Positions 8,988-18,155 are shown, counted from the stretch's first letter. The stretch: 64,000 bases of DNA from Achromobacter animicus (GCF_902859585.1 NZ_CADIJM010000003.1:248001-312000); one strand, 5' to 3'. Notes: generated by a model not told the origin, from the letters alone. A program made the numbers and translations.

Positions 8988-9536
8988 ATGAAAACTGTTG
9001 GCGACAAACTCGAACCCTTCAAGGTCACCGGCGTCAAGCCCGGCTTCAATCAGCACGAAGAAAACGGCGTGTCGGCGTTCGAAGACATCACCGAAAGCTC
9101 GTTCCCCGGCAAGTGGAAGGTGATCTACTTCTACCCGAAAGACTTCACGTTTGTGTGCCCGACCGAAATCGTCGGCTTCAACAAGCTGGCCAAGGATTTC
9201 GAAGACCGCGACGCCGTCCTGCTGGGCGGTTCGACCGACAACGAATTCGTCAAGCTGGCCTGGCGCCGTGAGCACCCGGACCTGAACAAGCTGGGTCACT
9301 ACCAATTCGGCGACACCACCGGCGCCCTGATCGACCAACTGGGCGTGCGTGAAAAGGGTGCTGGCGTTGCGCTGCGCGCCACCTTCATCGTTGACCCGGA
9401 CAACACGATCCAGCACGTTTCGGTGAACAACCTGAACGTCGGCCGTAACCCGGAAGAAGTTCTGCGTCTGCTCGACGGTCTGCAAACCGACGAACTGTGC
9501 CCGTGCAACCGTACGGTTGGCGGCGCCACGCTGTAA
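8988..9536 (+). CDS. ahpC: Alkyl hydroperoxide reductase AhpC (2-Cys peroxiredoxin)
   Basis: This cytosolic peroxiredoxin of 182 residues reduces organic peroxides, hydrogen peroxide and peroxynitrite. The peroxidatic Cys57 lies in DFTFVCPTEI, and the resolving cysteines are Cys171 and Cys173 in ELCPCNRTVGG. The short C-terminus and the CPC motif are typical of the AhpC type that is recycled by AhpD rather than AhpF, and ahpD is the next gene. A clear ribosome binding site (GGGAG) precedes the ATG. The stretch ends 76 bp before ahpD, with a possible attenuating hairpin in between. Confidence 0.96.
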   Translation: MKTVGDKLEPFKVTGVKPGFNQHEENGVSAFEDITESSFPGKWKVIYFYPKDFTFVCPTEIVGFNKLAKDFEDRDAVLLGGSTDNEFVKLAWRREHPDLNKLGHYQFGDTTGALIDQLGVREKGAGVALRATFIVDPDNTIQHVSVNNLNVGRNPEEVLRLLDGLQTDELCPCNRTVGGATL

Positions 9537-9541
9537 TTTCC

Positions 9542-9585
9542 AGCCCGGTCCGGACCCTGCCCTGCAGGGGCCCGCGCCGGGCTTT
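9542..9585 (+). terminator. Possible attenuator between ahpC and ahpD
   Basis: AGCCCGG (9542-9548) can pair with CCGGGCT (9577-9583), enclosing GC-rich sequence that can pair further, and is followed by only a short TT. This could lower ahpD expression relative to ahpC. The weak T-run makes it uncertain. Confidence 0.4.
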
Positions 9586-9612
9586 AACTGCGCTAGATTA
9601 TAGGTAAAAACT

Positions 9613-10131
9613 ATGGAATTTCTTACGACCATTAAGGAACAGCTGCCGGATTGGGCCAAGGACATCCGCCTGAATCTGGACGCCGTGATCGCCCGCTCGA
9701 CGCTGGCTCCCGAAGACGCCGTGGGCGCCGCCCTGTCCGCCGCCTATGCCGCGCGCAGCCCGGTGCTGGTTGAAGCCTTCAAGAGCGGCCTGTCCGAAGG
9801 CGACGCGAACGCCGCCCTGACCGCTTCCGCCCTCATGGGCATGAACAACACCTGGTATCCCTACGTGGAGATGACCGGCGACGCCCAGCTCAAAAGCCTG
9901 CCGGCCCAGCTGCGCATGAATGCCTACGCCACCCATGGCGGCGTGGACAAGAAGCGCTTCGAGCTGTTCGCCCTGGTGGCCTCCATCATCGGCAAGTGCC
10001 ACTTCTGCGTGGCCTCGCATTATGAAAACCTGAAGAACGACGGCCTGTCGACCGAACAGCTGCGCGATGCCGGCCGTATCGCCGCCGTCGTCAACGCCGC
10101 CGCGCTGGCGCTGGCCGCGCAAGGCAAGTAA
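9613..10131 (+). CDS. ahpD: Alkyl hydroperoxidase AhpD
   Basis: AhpD is a CxxC-containing all-helical protein of 172 residues. It passes electrons from lipoylated dihydrolipoamide succinyltransferase to AhpC and has weak peroxidase activity of its own. The active-site motif is KCHFCVASH, with Cys129 and Cys132 and the following His that takes part in proton relay. It follows ahpC on the same strand, as expected for an AhpC-AhpD peroxide-defence pair. The ribosome binding site is weak (TAGGT). A strong bidirectional terminator lies just downstream. Confidence 0.95.
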   Translation: MEFLTTIKEQLPDWAKDIRLNLDAVIARSTLAPEDAVGAALSAAYAARSPVLVEAFKSGLSEGDANAALTASALMGMNNTWYPYVEMTGDAQLKSLPAQLRMNAYATHGGVDKKRFELFALVASIIGKCHFCVASHYENLKNDGLSTEQLRDAGRIAAVVNAAALALAAQGK

Positions 10132-10147
10132 GCGATTCGCCGACCGC

Positions 10148-10184
10148 AAAAAAGCCCGCCTGCATCATGCAGGCGGGCTTTTGT
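10148..10184. terminator. Bidirectional terminator after ahpD
   Basis: A perfect 13-bp stem AAGCCCGCCTGCA with a TCA loop lies at 10152-10180. It is flanked by an A-run on the left and a T-run on the right, so it serves ahpD and probably also the convergent gene ending at 10271. Confidence 0.9.
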
Positions 10185-10270
10185 TTTGGCGGCGACGTTG
10201 CGTCGTTTCCGATGACGCGGTTCTGGCCGGCGCCGGGCACGTTGCCGCTGCCCGGCGAGTCACCGCCGGA

Positions 10271-12400
10271 TTACTTGCCCGCGGCGGGTTTCACCGGCGC
10301 AGTGGGCAGGCCGTTGGCGGTCCAGGCCTCCATGCCGCCGCGATACCAGTAGGCGCGCCAGCCGAGCGACCCGGCGCGCAACGCGCCGTTGTAGGCCGAG
10401 CGGTCATTCATGCCCGCGCCCATGAACACGATGGGCGCGTTGCGCTGCCCGCCGGTCTTCTTCTTCAGCCAGTCGTCCAGCGCGCCTTGCAGATGGTCCG
10501 CGACGCTGCCGTCCGACCCGGCATCGGGCAGCGGATAGGCGATGGGCAGCGTGTCCCGCCCCGCGCTGGTGTCGATGATCAGGATGTTCTTCTCGTTATT
10601 GATCAGCTTGACCAGGTCGGCCGTGGTGATGACATCGGCGCGTGTGTGCTTGACAGGCGTCGGGCCCCGGTAGGGGGACGAGAACAGCAGGCTGGTCGGC
10701 GGCACGCCGAAGTCCTTCAGTTCATCGAAGGCGCCGGCGGGCAGCGCGGGCATGCCCTGCCCCGCCGAGGAGGCTTGCCGCGGCGCCGTCTGCGCCCCGC
10801 CACCCTTGTTGGCGACGACCTCGCCACCGACCGTGCCCATTTCAATGTCGGAAATCATCACCGCGATGTTCTCGATCAGCTCGTAGCACATCGTGATCGA
10901 GCCCTCGCGCGGGTTGTACCAGGCGTTCAACTGGCCGCAATCCTTGAACGTCACATTGATCGGCCGCGGCAGGACGTAGGTGTTGCCCAGATCCTTGACG
11001 CTGTTGGCGACAGCGTTGGAAAGGGCCGTCGCGAACAGGTTGCCGATCTTGCGCTTGGAGGGTTCCAGCACCACGTTGACCGGCGCGCCGGGCGCGTTGG
11101 CCGGTTGCTGGCCGTCCGGCGTCCAGGTGCCCACGCGGGTATGGGGCGCCAACAGGTGGCGCCAGGCCCGGTTCTGCTTGTTGAATTCGTCGGTGCAACG
11201 CGACTTGGTCCGGTCCTCGAAACCGACGTGCTTGACCACGTTCTCGAAGACGGCGGGATTGCCGCCATACATGATGCAGAGCATGTTGCGGAAGCGTTTC
11301 AGGTCGCCGGTGTGCTCGTCCTGCCAGGCCGAGTTCGTCGACGCGCCCCGCTTTTCCGCCAGCATGCCGCTGTAGTACCACTGCAGGGCCGCATACGTGG
11401 CGGCCTCGCGGGCCATGACGTTCACGTCCTCGTTGTCGGACGGGTAGATGGTGGGCTCGACGATCCGCAAGGCCGAATACATGTCGACCGCGTCTTCTTC
11501 CGCACCCGTCGACGGCAGTTCCAGCTCGCCGATCAGGGCGTGCCCGAACTCGTGCAGGAAGATGCTGCGCATGATGCCGATGTAGACCGCGACGATGCGC
11601 AAGGTGTCCCCGCCGAAACGGGGATATGGGCCGGCGCCGGCCAGCGCCGGGCTGTTGTCGGCGGGGGCTTGGGCGGGGGGCGACGCGGCCGACGGCACGC
11701 GCGGCGCGCCGGCACTACCCTGTCCGGCACTACCCTGTCCGGCACTACCCCGTCCGGCGCTGCCCTGTCCGGCGGTCCCTTGCGCTCCTACCCCGACCGG
11801 CTTGCCGGCCACGTCCGAGACGATCATGAAATCTGCAATGCCGAACGTGCCTTCGTCATAGGCCATGATGCCGATCTCGCTGCCCAGCGCGGCCTCGTCC
11901 TCGATATCGCCGATCTTCTGGCCATTGACCAGGAAACGCGCGGCGCCCGGCACCTCTACCACCCGGATGCGGTCGGTGCCGTCCAGCTTGGCGACGTTGG
12001 GAACGGACGCGATATCGCGGCGTTTCTGGCCTTCCAGACAGAACAGCAAAATGTTGCGGTCCGCCCGGATCTCCAGCAGGCACAGGCCCTTGCGCGCGTT
12101 GTTGTTCAGCGCAATGCCGATGGACGCCTTGGGACTCTTCGAGTTGACCATCACGTTGACGTCGGTGATGCGTCCGCTTTCCGGGGCGGGTCCCGGGTTG
12201 ATGTAGAACGTCTGCTCGCCGCCCGGGACATCGCTGTTGCGCAGGGTGAACCAGCCGTCCTGCTCGCCGACATGCCAGCCTTGCAAAAGCTGCTGCTTGA
12301 CCGTGCCGGCCAGTGGACCGAGCTGCTTCTCGTAGGCCGCGTGGGCGGAGGTAGCAAAAGCGGCCAGCACAAAAAGTAGCCCCGCGCCACGTAATCGCAT
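10271..12400 (-). CDS. Exported DUF4344-type putative metallopeptidase with C-terminal degenerate rhodanese-like domain
   Basis: A 709-residue protein with a typical signal peptide cut after SAHA (residue 21), so probably periplasmic. Residues about 22-200 form an unrecognised beta-rich domain. Next comes a low-complexity linker of GSAGQ/GSAGR repeats (about residues 209-235). A zincin domain follows with HEFGH: His283, Glu284, His287. The downstream acidic stretch GAEEDAVDMYS is where DUF4344 (gluzincin-like) families place the third ligand. The last roughly 150 residues look like a rhodanese fold ending in YWYRGGMEAW. The active-site loop, normally CxxGxRS, reads FMGAGMNDRS, so the catalytic Cys is missing. 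Peptidase activity is inferred from the motif only. The gene is alone, convergent to ahpD and downstream of ispF. Confidence 0.75.
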   Translation of the reverse strand: MRLRGAGLLFVLAAFATSAHAAYEKQLGPLAGTVKQQLLQGWHVGEQDGWFTLRNSDVPGGEQTFYINPGPAPESGRITDVNVMVNSKSPKASIGIALNNNARKGLCLLEIRADRNILLFCLEGQKRRDIASVPNVAKLDGTDRIRVVEVPGAARFLVNGQKIGDIEDEAALGSEIGIMAYDEGTFGIADFMIVSDVAGKPVGVGAQGTAGQGSAGRGSAGQGSAGQGSAGAPRVPSAASPPAQAPADNSPALAGAGPYPRFGGDTLRIVAVYIGIMRSIFLHEFGHALIGELELPSTGAEEDAVDMYSALRIVEPTIYPSDNEDVNVMAREAATYAALQWYYSGMLAEKRGASTNSAWQDEHTGDLKRFRNMLCIMYGGNPAVFENVVKHVGFEDRTKSRCTDEFNKQNRAWRHLLAPHTRVGTWTPDGQQPANAPGAPVNVVLEPSKRKIGNLFATALSNAVANSVKDLGNTYVLPRPINVTFKDCGQLNAWYNPREGSITMCYELIENIAVMISDIEMGTVGGEVVANKGGGAQTAPRQASSAGQGMPALPAGAFDELKDFGVPPTSLLFSSPYRGPTPVKHTRADVITTADLVKLINNEKNILIIDTSAGRDTLPIAYPLPDAGSDGSVADHLQGALDDWLKKKTGGQRNAPIVFMGAGMNDRSAYNGALRAGSLGWRAYWYRGGMEAWTANGLPTAPVKPAAGK
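11711..11770. repeat. 15-bp in-frame tandem repeat (four units)
   Basis: The unit GGCACTACCCTGTCC occurs at 11711, 11726, 11741 (one change) and 11756 (two changes), and a decayed fifth copy follows at 11771. Each unit encodes five residues (GSAGQ or GSAGR) of the linker in the metallopeptidase gene on the minus strand. As 15 is divisible by 3, copy-number changes would lengthen or shorten the linker without a frameshift. Confidence 0.9.
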
Positions 12401-12493
12401 CTGAGTGTCCCTGATTAGTCAGATTTCAAGTCGCGCAGCGTAAGTCAGAACAATGCGGTCCGCTTATTCATTTGTTAAAGATGTATGCCAACG

Positions 12494-12527
12494 TAAAAGC
12501 CGCCCGGCCTGGCGGCTCGGGCGGCTT
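12494..12527 (-). terminator. Terminator of the ispD-ispF operon
   Basis: AAGCCGCCCG (12497-12506) pairs with CGGGCGGCTT (12518-12527) across an 11-nt loop. On the minus strand the stem is followed by TTTT. It sits about 50 bp after the ispF stop. Confidence 0.8.
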
Positions 12528-12577
12528 CGGAATACCGGATAAGCGTGGCGCGAACGCCACGCAGCGCGGCCCGTGCG

Positions 12578-13069
12578 TCAGTGGTCCGCGCGCGCCAGTA
12601 AGGCGACTACGGTGGCCGCGATGCCTTCCTTGCGGCCCAGATAACCCAGGCCCTCGTTGGTCTTGGCCTTGATGTTGACCTCGGATTCGGCCAGGCCGGT
12701 GTCGGCGGCGATGTTCTTCACCATGGCAGGGGCGTGCGGGCCAATCTTGGGCGCTTGCGCGTGCAGCGTGGCGTCGATATTGACCGGTGTCCACCCCGCT
12801 TTGCGCACGCGCGCCATGGCCTCGCGCAGCAGCACACGGCTGTCGGCGCCCTTGAACGCCGGATCGGTATCCGGAAAGTGCCGGCCGATGTCGCCCAGGC
12901 CCGCCGCGCCCAGCAGCGCGTCGGTGATCGCGTGCAGCAGCACGTCCGCATCGGAATGGCCCAAGAGGCCATGGGTATGGGGAATCGTGACCCCGCCGAT
13001 GATCAGCGGCCGGCCTTCGACCAGCGCGTGCACGTCAAAGCCCTGCCCGACGCGAAAAGGAATGCTCAT
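12578..13069 (-). CDS. ispF: 2-C-methyl-D-erythritol 2,4-cyclodiphosphate synthase IspF
   Basis: IspF makes the cyclic diphosphate intermediate in the MEP pathway of isoprenoid synthesis. The protein has the conserved N-terminus [11 protein letters not shown], where Asp and His bind zinc. It also has [32 protein letters not shown], and the C-terminal [19 protein letters not shown]. It is 163 residues from the ATG at 13069, which forms an ATGA overlap with the ispD stop; a second ATG two codons upstream (13075) is also possible. Together with ispD it forms a two-gene operon closed by a terminator. Confidence 0.96.
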   Translation of the reverse strand: MSIPFRVGQGFDVHALVEGRPLIIGGVTIPHTHGLLGHSDADVLLHAITDALLGAAGLGDIGRHFPDTDPAFKGADSRVLLREAMARVRKAGWTPVNIDATLHAQAPKIGPHAPAMVKNIAADTGLAESEVNIKAKTNEGLGYLGRKEGIAATVVALLARADH

Positions 13070-13749
13070 AGCCATTTTTCCATCAGTTCAAAATCGTCCG
13101 GCCACGTCACCTTGAAGTTGCGCATTGAACCGGTGACCAGCAGCGGCGCATAGCCGGCGGCCTCGATGGCCGAGGCCTCGTCGGTGACGGTGATGCCGTT
13201 CACGGACGCGGCGGTCAGCGCATCGCGCAGCACGCCCGCGCGGAACATCTGCGGCGTCTGCGCCAGCCAAAGGCCATTGCGGTCCAGCGTGCGTTCCACG
13301 CGATCGTGGCCGCCCTTGACCGTGTCGGCCACCGGCAGGGCCAGCAGCCCGCCGACCGGGTCGGCCAGGCACGCGTCGATCAGCCGCCCCAGCGCCGCGG
13401 CGGGCAAGCCCGGGCGGGCCGCGTCATGCACCAGCACCCAGGCATCATCCGTGACCTCGCTGTCGGCCAGCGCGCCCGCGACCGTATCGGCGCGCGTGGC
13501 GCCGCCGCAGGCACGCCAGACGGTGCGCGGCAAGCCCGCCAGCGCGGCGTCAACCCAGCCGTCGCCCGGCGTGACCGCCACGCGCACCTGCGACACGCGT
13601 TCATCGGCCAGCAGCGCGCTTACCGCGTGGCGCAGCATGGGCTGTCCGGCCAATGGACGGTATTGCTTCGGAACGGCCTCGTGCCCGGGCCGGCTGGCGC
13701 GGGCGCCGACGCCGGCGGCGGGCACGATTGCGATGATTGAGTCAGACAT
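13066..13749 (-). CDS. ispD: 2-C-methyl-D-erythritol 4-phosphate cytidylyltransferase IspD
   Basis: IspD transfers CMP to methylerythritol phosphate, the third step of the MEP pathway. The 227-residue protein has the nucleotidyltransferase opening [14 protein letters not shown] with [15 protein letters not shown], the conserved VLVHDAARP, and a late [11 protein letters not shown] segment. The start lies only 29 bp from the proposed mfd start on the other strand. No good ribosome binding site precedes it. The AT-rich box between the two genes can serve as a -10 element in this direction too (TATAAA, complement of 13761-13766), which would give a very short leader. Confidence 0.95.
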   Translation of the reverse strand: MSDSIIAIVPAAGVGARASRPGHEAVPKQYRPLAGQPMLRHAVSALLADERVSQVRVAVTPGDGWVDAALAGLPRTVWRACGGATRADTVAGALADSEVTDDAWVLVHDAARPGLPAAALGRLIDACLADPVGGLLALPVADTVKGGHDRVERTLDRNGLWLAQTPQMFRAGVLRDALTAASVNGITVTDEASAIEAAGYAPLLVTGSMRNFKVTWPDDFELMEKWL

Positions 13750-13760
13750 GGTGCGGAGAT

Positions 13761-13768
13761 TTTATAAT
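13761..13768. promoter_or_regulatory. Shared -10 region of mfd and ispD
   Basis: TTTATAAT contains TATAAT for mfd on the plus strand (13763-13768) and TATAAA for ispD on the minus strand (13766-13761). A TTGAGT at 13737-13742 is the best -35 candidate for mfd, but the 20-bp spacing is long. Both start codons lie within about 12 bases of these boxes. Confidence 0.45.
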
Positions 13769-13778
13769 CGTTCGCTTG

Positions 13779-16700
13779 ATGTCCGCTTCCAGCCTGATGC
13801 CCGCCCCTTCCTCCTCCGCCACGGCCGCACCGCCCGTCCCCGCCACGGTCCCCACCCTGTCCGCGCTGAAGCCCGGCACGCGCTATGCGCAGCCCCGGCC
13901 GCCGGGCTCCGGCGACGCCTGGCTGCTGGCCGATCTGGCGCGCCAGGCCAGCGCGCCGCTGGTCATCCTGACCGCCGAGCCCCTTGAAGCGCAGCGGCTG
14001 GCCGAGGAAATCCAGCTGTTTGCGCCCAGCCTGCGCGTGCGCCAGTTGCCCGATTGGGAAACGCTGCCCTACGACGCATTCTCACCGCACCAGGACCTGA
14101 TCTCCGAGCGCCTGAACACGCTGCACTCGCTGATGATGAAGACGGTGGACGTGCTGACGGTGCCCATCACCACGGCGCTGTACCGCGTCGCACCGCCCTC
14201 GTTCCTGGCCGCCTACACGTTCTCGTTCAAGCAGAAGGACAGGCTGAACGAAGCGGCGCTGCGCGCCCAACTGACGCTGGCCAATTACAACCACGTCACC
14301 CAGGTAACCTCGCCGGGCGAATTCTGCCTGCGGGGTGGCCTGATCGATCTGTTCCCGATGGGCTCGGTGGTGCCGTACCGGCTGGACCTGTTCGACGACG
14401 AGATCGAAACCATCCGCAGTTTCGACGTCGACACCCAGCGCAGCCTGTACCCCGTGCGCGAGGTGCAGCTTCTGCCGGGCCGCGAATTCCCGATGGACGA
14501 AGACTCGCGCAACCGCTTCCGGGCGCGCTTTCGCGAAGTCTTCGAAGGCGACCCTTCCCGGGCCCTGCCCTATAAAGACATCGGCAACGGCATCCCGTTT
14601 GCCGGCGTCGAGTACTACCTGCCGCTGTTCTTCGAAGAAACCGCTACGTTGTTCGACTACGTGGCCGACGGCACGGTCATGGTCACCGTCGGCGACATCG
14701 ACGACGCGATCCAGCGCTTCAACCAGGACACGACCAGCCGCTACGGCTTCCTGAAAAGCGACCGCGAACGCCCCGTGCTGCCGCCGTCCGCCCTGTTCCT
14801 GGACAGCGAATCGCTCTATGGCCGCCTCAAGGCATTCCGCCGCCTGTCGCTGACTGCGGGCCAGCCGCATCCGGACTTCCGGGCCGCGCCCGACGTCAGC
14901 GTGGCGCGGCGCGCCGAAGATCCCATCGCCAAGCTGCGCACGCTGGTAGAAAAGCGGCACACCCGCGTGCTGCTGTGCGCCGATTCGGCCGGCCGGCGCG
15001 AGACCCTGGTGCAGATGCTGAACGAATTCGGCGTCACGCCGGATGCGCAGCCTGACACCATCGAGGGCTTCCTGGCGTCGGACGCGCATTTCGGCATCGT
15101 CGCTTCGCCGGTGGGCATCGGGTTCGAACTGCCCGACGCCAACCTTGCCTTCCTGACCGAAAACGATCTCTACCCCGGATTGGCGACCACCGGCCGCCGC
15201 GGCAAGCGCGACCAGGAACGCGCCAGCAACGTCGAAGCCATGGTGCGCGACCTGTCCGAGCTGCGCGAGGGCGACCCCGTCGTCCACGCCCAGCACGGCA
15301 TCGGCCGCTATCACGGCCTGGTCAACATGGACATGGGCGAAGGCGAGATGGAGTTCCTCCATCTTGAATACGCCAACGGCAGCACGCTGTACGTGCCGGT
15401 GTCGCAACTGCACGTGATCGCGCGCTACAGCGGCGCCGACCCGGAAGCCGCACCGTTGCACCAGCTGGGTTCAGGCCAATGGGACAAGGCGCGCCGCAAG
15501 GCCGCCAAGCAGGTTCGCGACACCGCCGCCGAATTGCTGGCGCTGTATGCGCAGCGCGCCGCGCGCGAAGGCTTTGCGTTCAACCTGCCGCTGAACGATT
15601 ACGAGGCGTTTGCCGAGGGCTTCGGTTTTGAAGAGACGGCCGACCAGGCCGCCGCCATCCAGGCCGTGATCAGCGACATGACCTCCGGCCGCCCCATGGA
15701 CCGGCTGGTCTGCGGCGACGTCGGTTTCGGCAAGACCGAAGTCGCGCTGCGCGCCGCCTTCCTGGCCGTCGCCAACGGCAAACAGGTGGCGCTGCTATGC
15801 CCCACCACCCTGCTCGCCGAACAGCACGCGCAGACTTTTACCGACCGCTTTGCCGACTGGCCCGTGCGCGTCGTGGAACTGTCGCGCTTCCGCTCGGCCA
15901 AGGAAGTCTCCAGCGCCATCGAAGGCATCAACGACGGCCGGGTCGACATCGTCATCGGCACGCACAAGATCCTGTCTAAGGACGTGAAATTCAAGCGCCT
16001 GGGCCTGGTCATCATCGACGAGGAACACCGTTTCGGCGTGCGCCAGAAAGAAGCGCTCAAGTCGCTGCGCGCCGAAGTCGACGTGCTGACACTGACCGCG
16101 ACGCCCATCCCGCGCACGCTCGGCATGTCGCTCGAAGGCATCCGCGACTTCTCCGTCATTGCCACAGCGCCGCAAAAGCGCCTGGCCATCAAGACCTTCG
16201 TGCGGCGCGAGGACGGCAGCACGTTGCGCGAAGCCCTGCTGCGCGAGCTCAAGCGCGGCGGCCAGTGCTACTTCCTGCACAACGAGGTAGAAACCATCCA
16301 TAACCGCCGCGCGCGCCTGGAAGAGCTGGTGCCCGAGGCCCGGATCGCCGTCGCGCACGGCCAGATGCCCGAGCGCGAACTCGAACAGGTGATGAAGGGC
16401 TTCTACCAGCAGCGCTACAACGTCCTGCTGTGCACCACCATCATCGAAACCGGCATCGACGTGCCCAGCGCCAACACCATCGTGATCCACCGCGCTGACC
16501 GCTTCGGTCTGGCGCAGCTGCACCAGCTGCGCGGCCGCGTCGGGCGATCGCACCACCAGGCCTACGCCTACCTGCTGACCCCGGGCGAGGACGCGATCAC
16601 CAGCAACGCCAAGAAGCGGCTGGAAGCCATCCAGGCCATGGAAGAGCTGGGCTCGGGCTTTTACCTGGCCATGCACGACCTCGAAATCCGCGGCACCGGC

Positions 16701-17261
16701 GAAGTCCTGGGCGACTCGCAGTCGGGCAACATCCAGGAAGTCGGCTTCTCGATGTACAACGAGATGCTCAACGAGGCCGTGCGCGCCCTGCGCGCGGGCG
16801 AAGAGCCCGACCTGGACGCGCCCTTCAACCTGGCGTGCGAAGTCAATCTGCACGCCCCGGCGCTGCTGCCGTCCGACTACTGCGCCGACGTGCACGCGCG
16901 CCTGGCCATCTACAAGCGATTGGCGCACGCGGCCGACGAAGACGACCTGATCCACATCCAGGAAGAATTGATCGACCGTTTCGGCAAACTGCCGGAGGCG
17001 GCGCAGACGCTGCTGGCCACGCACCGCCTGCGCCTCGCCGCCCAACCGCTGGGCATCGTCAAGATCGATGCCAGCGAAGCGCAGGCGCTGATCCAGTTCG
17101 GCCCCAAGACCTCGGTCGATCCGGCCCGCATCATCGAGCTTGTCCAGCGGCAGCGGCACATCAAGCTGGCCGGGCAGGACAAGTTGCGCGTCGAGATCAA
17201 GGCGCCTCAACTCCCGGCCCGTGCCGACGCCGTGCGCGCCGTTCTGCGCGCCCTGAAGTAA
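13779..17261 (+). CDS. mfd: Transcription-repair coupling factor Mfd
   Basis: Mfd pushes stalled RNA polymerase off DNA and recruits UvrA to the lesion. With this start it is 1160 residues. The N-terminal UvrB-like part contains LPDWETLPYDAFSPHQD. A polymerase-binding domain with VVHAQHGIGRYHGL follows near residue 510. The RecG-like motor has Walker A GDVGFGKTEVAL (about residue 645), IIDEEHRFGVRQK (about 745) and the late helicase motif QLRGRVGRS. The C-terminal D7 domain ends in LRALK. The start is uncertain: ATG 13779 is close behind a TATAAT box, so the message may be leaderless; ATG 13797 is an alternative, and the frame stays open to 13737. serB follows after 25 bp. Confidence 0.95.
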   Translation: MSASSLMPAPSSSATAAPPVPATVPTLSALKPGTRYAQPRPPGSGDAWLLADLARQASAPLVILTAEPLEAQRLAEEIQLFAPSLRVRQLPDWETLPYDAFSPHQDLISERLNTLHSLMMKTVDVLTVPITTALYRVAPPSFLAAYTFSFKQKDRLNEAALRAQLTLANYNHVTQVTSPGEFCLRGGLIDLFPMGSVVPYRLDLFDDEIETIRSFDVDTQRSLYPVREVQLLPGREFPMDEDSRNRFRARFREVFEGDPSRALPYKDIGNGIPFAGVEYYLPLFFEETATLFDYVADGTVMVTVGDIDDAIQRFNQDTTSRYGFLKSDRERPVLPPSALFLDSESLYGRLKAFRRLSLTAGQPHPDFRAAPDVSVARRAEDPIAKLRTLVEKRHTRVLLCADSAGRRETLVQMLNEFGVTPDAQPDTIEGFLASDAHFGIVASPVGIGFELPDANLAFLTENDLYPGLATTGRRGKRDQERASNVEAMVRDLSELREGDPVVHAQHGIGRYHGLVNMDMGEGEMEFLHLEYANGSTLYVPVSQLHVIARYSGADPEAAPLHQLGSGQWDKARRKAAKQVRDTAAELLALYAQRAAREGFAFNLPLNDYEAFAEGFGFEETADQAAAIQAVISDMTSGRPMDRLVCGDVGFGKTEVALRAAFLAVANGKQVALLCPTTLLAEQHAQTFTDRFADWPVRVVELSRFRSAKEVSSAIEGINDGRVDIVIGTHKILSKDVKFKRLGLVIIDEEHRFGVRQKEALKSLRAEVDVLTLTATPIPRTLGMSLEGIRDFSVIATAPQKRLAIKTFVRREDGSTLREALLRELKRGGQCYFLHNEVETIHNRRARLEELVPEARIAVAHGQMPERELEQVMKGFYQQRYNVLLCTTIIETGIDVPSANTIVIHRADRFGLAQLHQLRGRVGRSHHQAYAYLLTPGEDAITSNAKKRLEAIQAMEELGSGFYLAMHDLEIRGTGEVLGDSQSGNIQEVGFSMYNEMLNEAVRALRAGEEPDLDAPFNLACEVNLHAPALLPSDYCADVHARLAIYKRLAHAADEDDLIHIQEELIDRFGKLPEAAQTLLATHRLRLAAQPLGIVKIDASEAQALIQFGPKTSVDPARIIELVQRQRHIKLAGQDKLRVEIKAPQLPARADAVRAVLRALK

Positions 17262-17286
17262 TTCCCGACACCCTTACCCATCCGCC

Positions 17287-18144
17287 ATGACTACCCACAA
17301 TCTCGTCGTCCAATCCCCCGGCCTCGCCATCGAACATGCGGAGCAGCTTGCCGCGCTGGCCCAGGCCCAGGGCGTGGCGCGCATCAGCAACACCGCCGCC
17401 CGCCTGCTCGACGTGCAACACGACGACGAGACGCGCGCCGTGGTGGGCGCCTGGGCCGAAGCGCGCGGCGTCGACGCTGCCTTCGTGCCCTCCGGCCTGA
17501 AGCTGGCCCACTGCAAGATCCTGGCCATGGACATGGACTCGACCCTGATCAACATCGAGTGCATCGACGAGATCGCGGGCGTGGTGGGCGTGAAGGACAA
17601 GGTGTCGGAGATCACCGAAGCCGCCATGCGCGGCGAGATCAAGGATTTCGCGGAAAGCCTGCGCCGCCGGGTTGCGCTGCTCAAGGGCGCGCCCGCTGGC
17701 GCGCTGGACGAGGTCTACGAGGAAAAGCTGCGCCTGAATCCGGGCGCCGAGCGTCTGATCACCACGGCCCAGGCCGCCGGCATCAAGGTGCTGCTGGTGT
17801 CGGGCGGCTTCACCTTCTTCACCGAGCGCCTGCGCGCCCGGCTGAACCTGGACAGCGCTCATGCCAACACGCTCGAGATCGAAAATGGCGTGCTGACCGG
17901 CCGCGTGCTGGGCGACATCCTGGACGCCGACGCCAAGGCCACGCACCTGCGCGAGTTCGCGCGCACGCACGGCGCCTCGACGGACCAGATCATCGCCATG
18001 GGCGACGGCGCCAACGACCTGAAGATGCTGGCCAACGCCGGCTTCCCGGTGGCCTACCACGCCAAGCCGCTGGTGCGTCAGCAGACGCGCTATGCGCTCA
18101 ATGTCTCGGGGCTGGACGGCGTGCTGAACTGGTTCGAAAGCTGA
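17287..18144 (+). CDS. serB: Phosphoserine phosphatase SerB
   Basis: SerB carries out the last step of serine synthesis, hydrolysing O-phosphoserine. The 285-residue protein has an N-terminal ACT-like region and a HAD phosphatase domain. The HAD motif MDMDSTLI has nucleophile Asp82 and acid/base Asp84. VLLVSGGFTFF gives the conserved Ser, a Lys follows in DAKATHL, and MGDGANDLKM holds the magnesium-binding aspartates. It is 25 bp behind mfd on the same strand and is probably co-transcribed. A strong terminator follows. Confidence 0.96.
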   Translation: MTTHNLVVQSPGLAIEHAEQLAALAQAQGVARISNTAARLLDVQHDDETRAVVGAWAEARGVDAAFVPSGLKLAHCKILAMDMDSTLINIECIDEIAGVVGVKDKVSEITEAAMRGEIKDFAESLRRRVALLKGAPAGALDEVYEEKLRLNPGAERLITTAQAAGIKVLLVSGGFTFFTERLRARLNLDSAHANTLEIENGVLTGRVLGDILDADAKATHLREFARTHGASTDQIIAMGDGANDLKMLANAGFPVAYHAKPLVRQQTRYALNVSGLDGVLNWFES

Positions 18145-18155
18145 TCCTGCGACAG

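Noticed and set aside
11711-11785. Direct repeats as a CRISPR array
   Set aside because: Units are adjacent with no spacers and encode a protein linker in frame.
10067-12379. Plus-strand open frame of about 770 codons
   Set aside because: It mirrors the metallopeptidase gene, which has a signal peptide, motifs and correct codon pattern on the minus strand.
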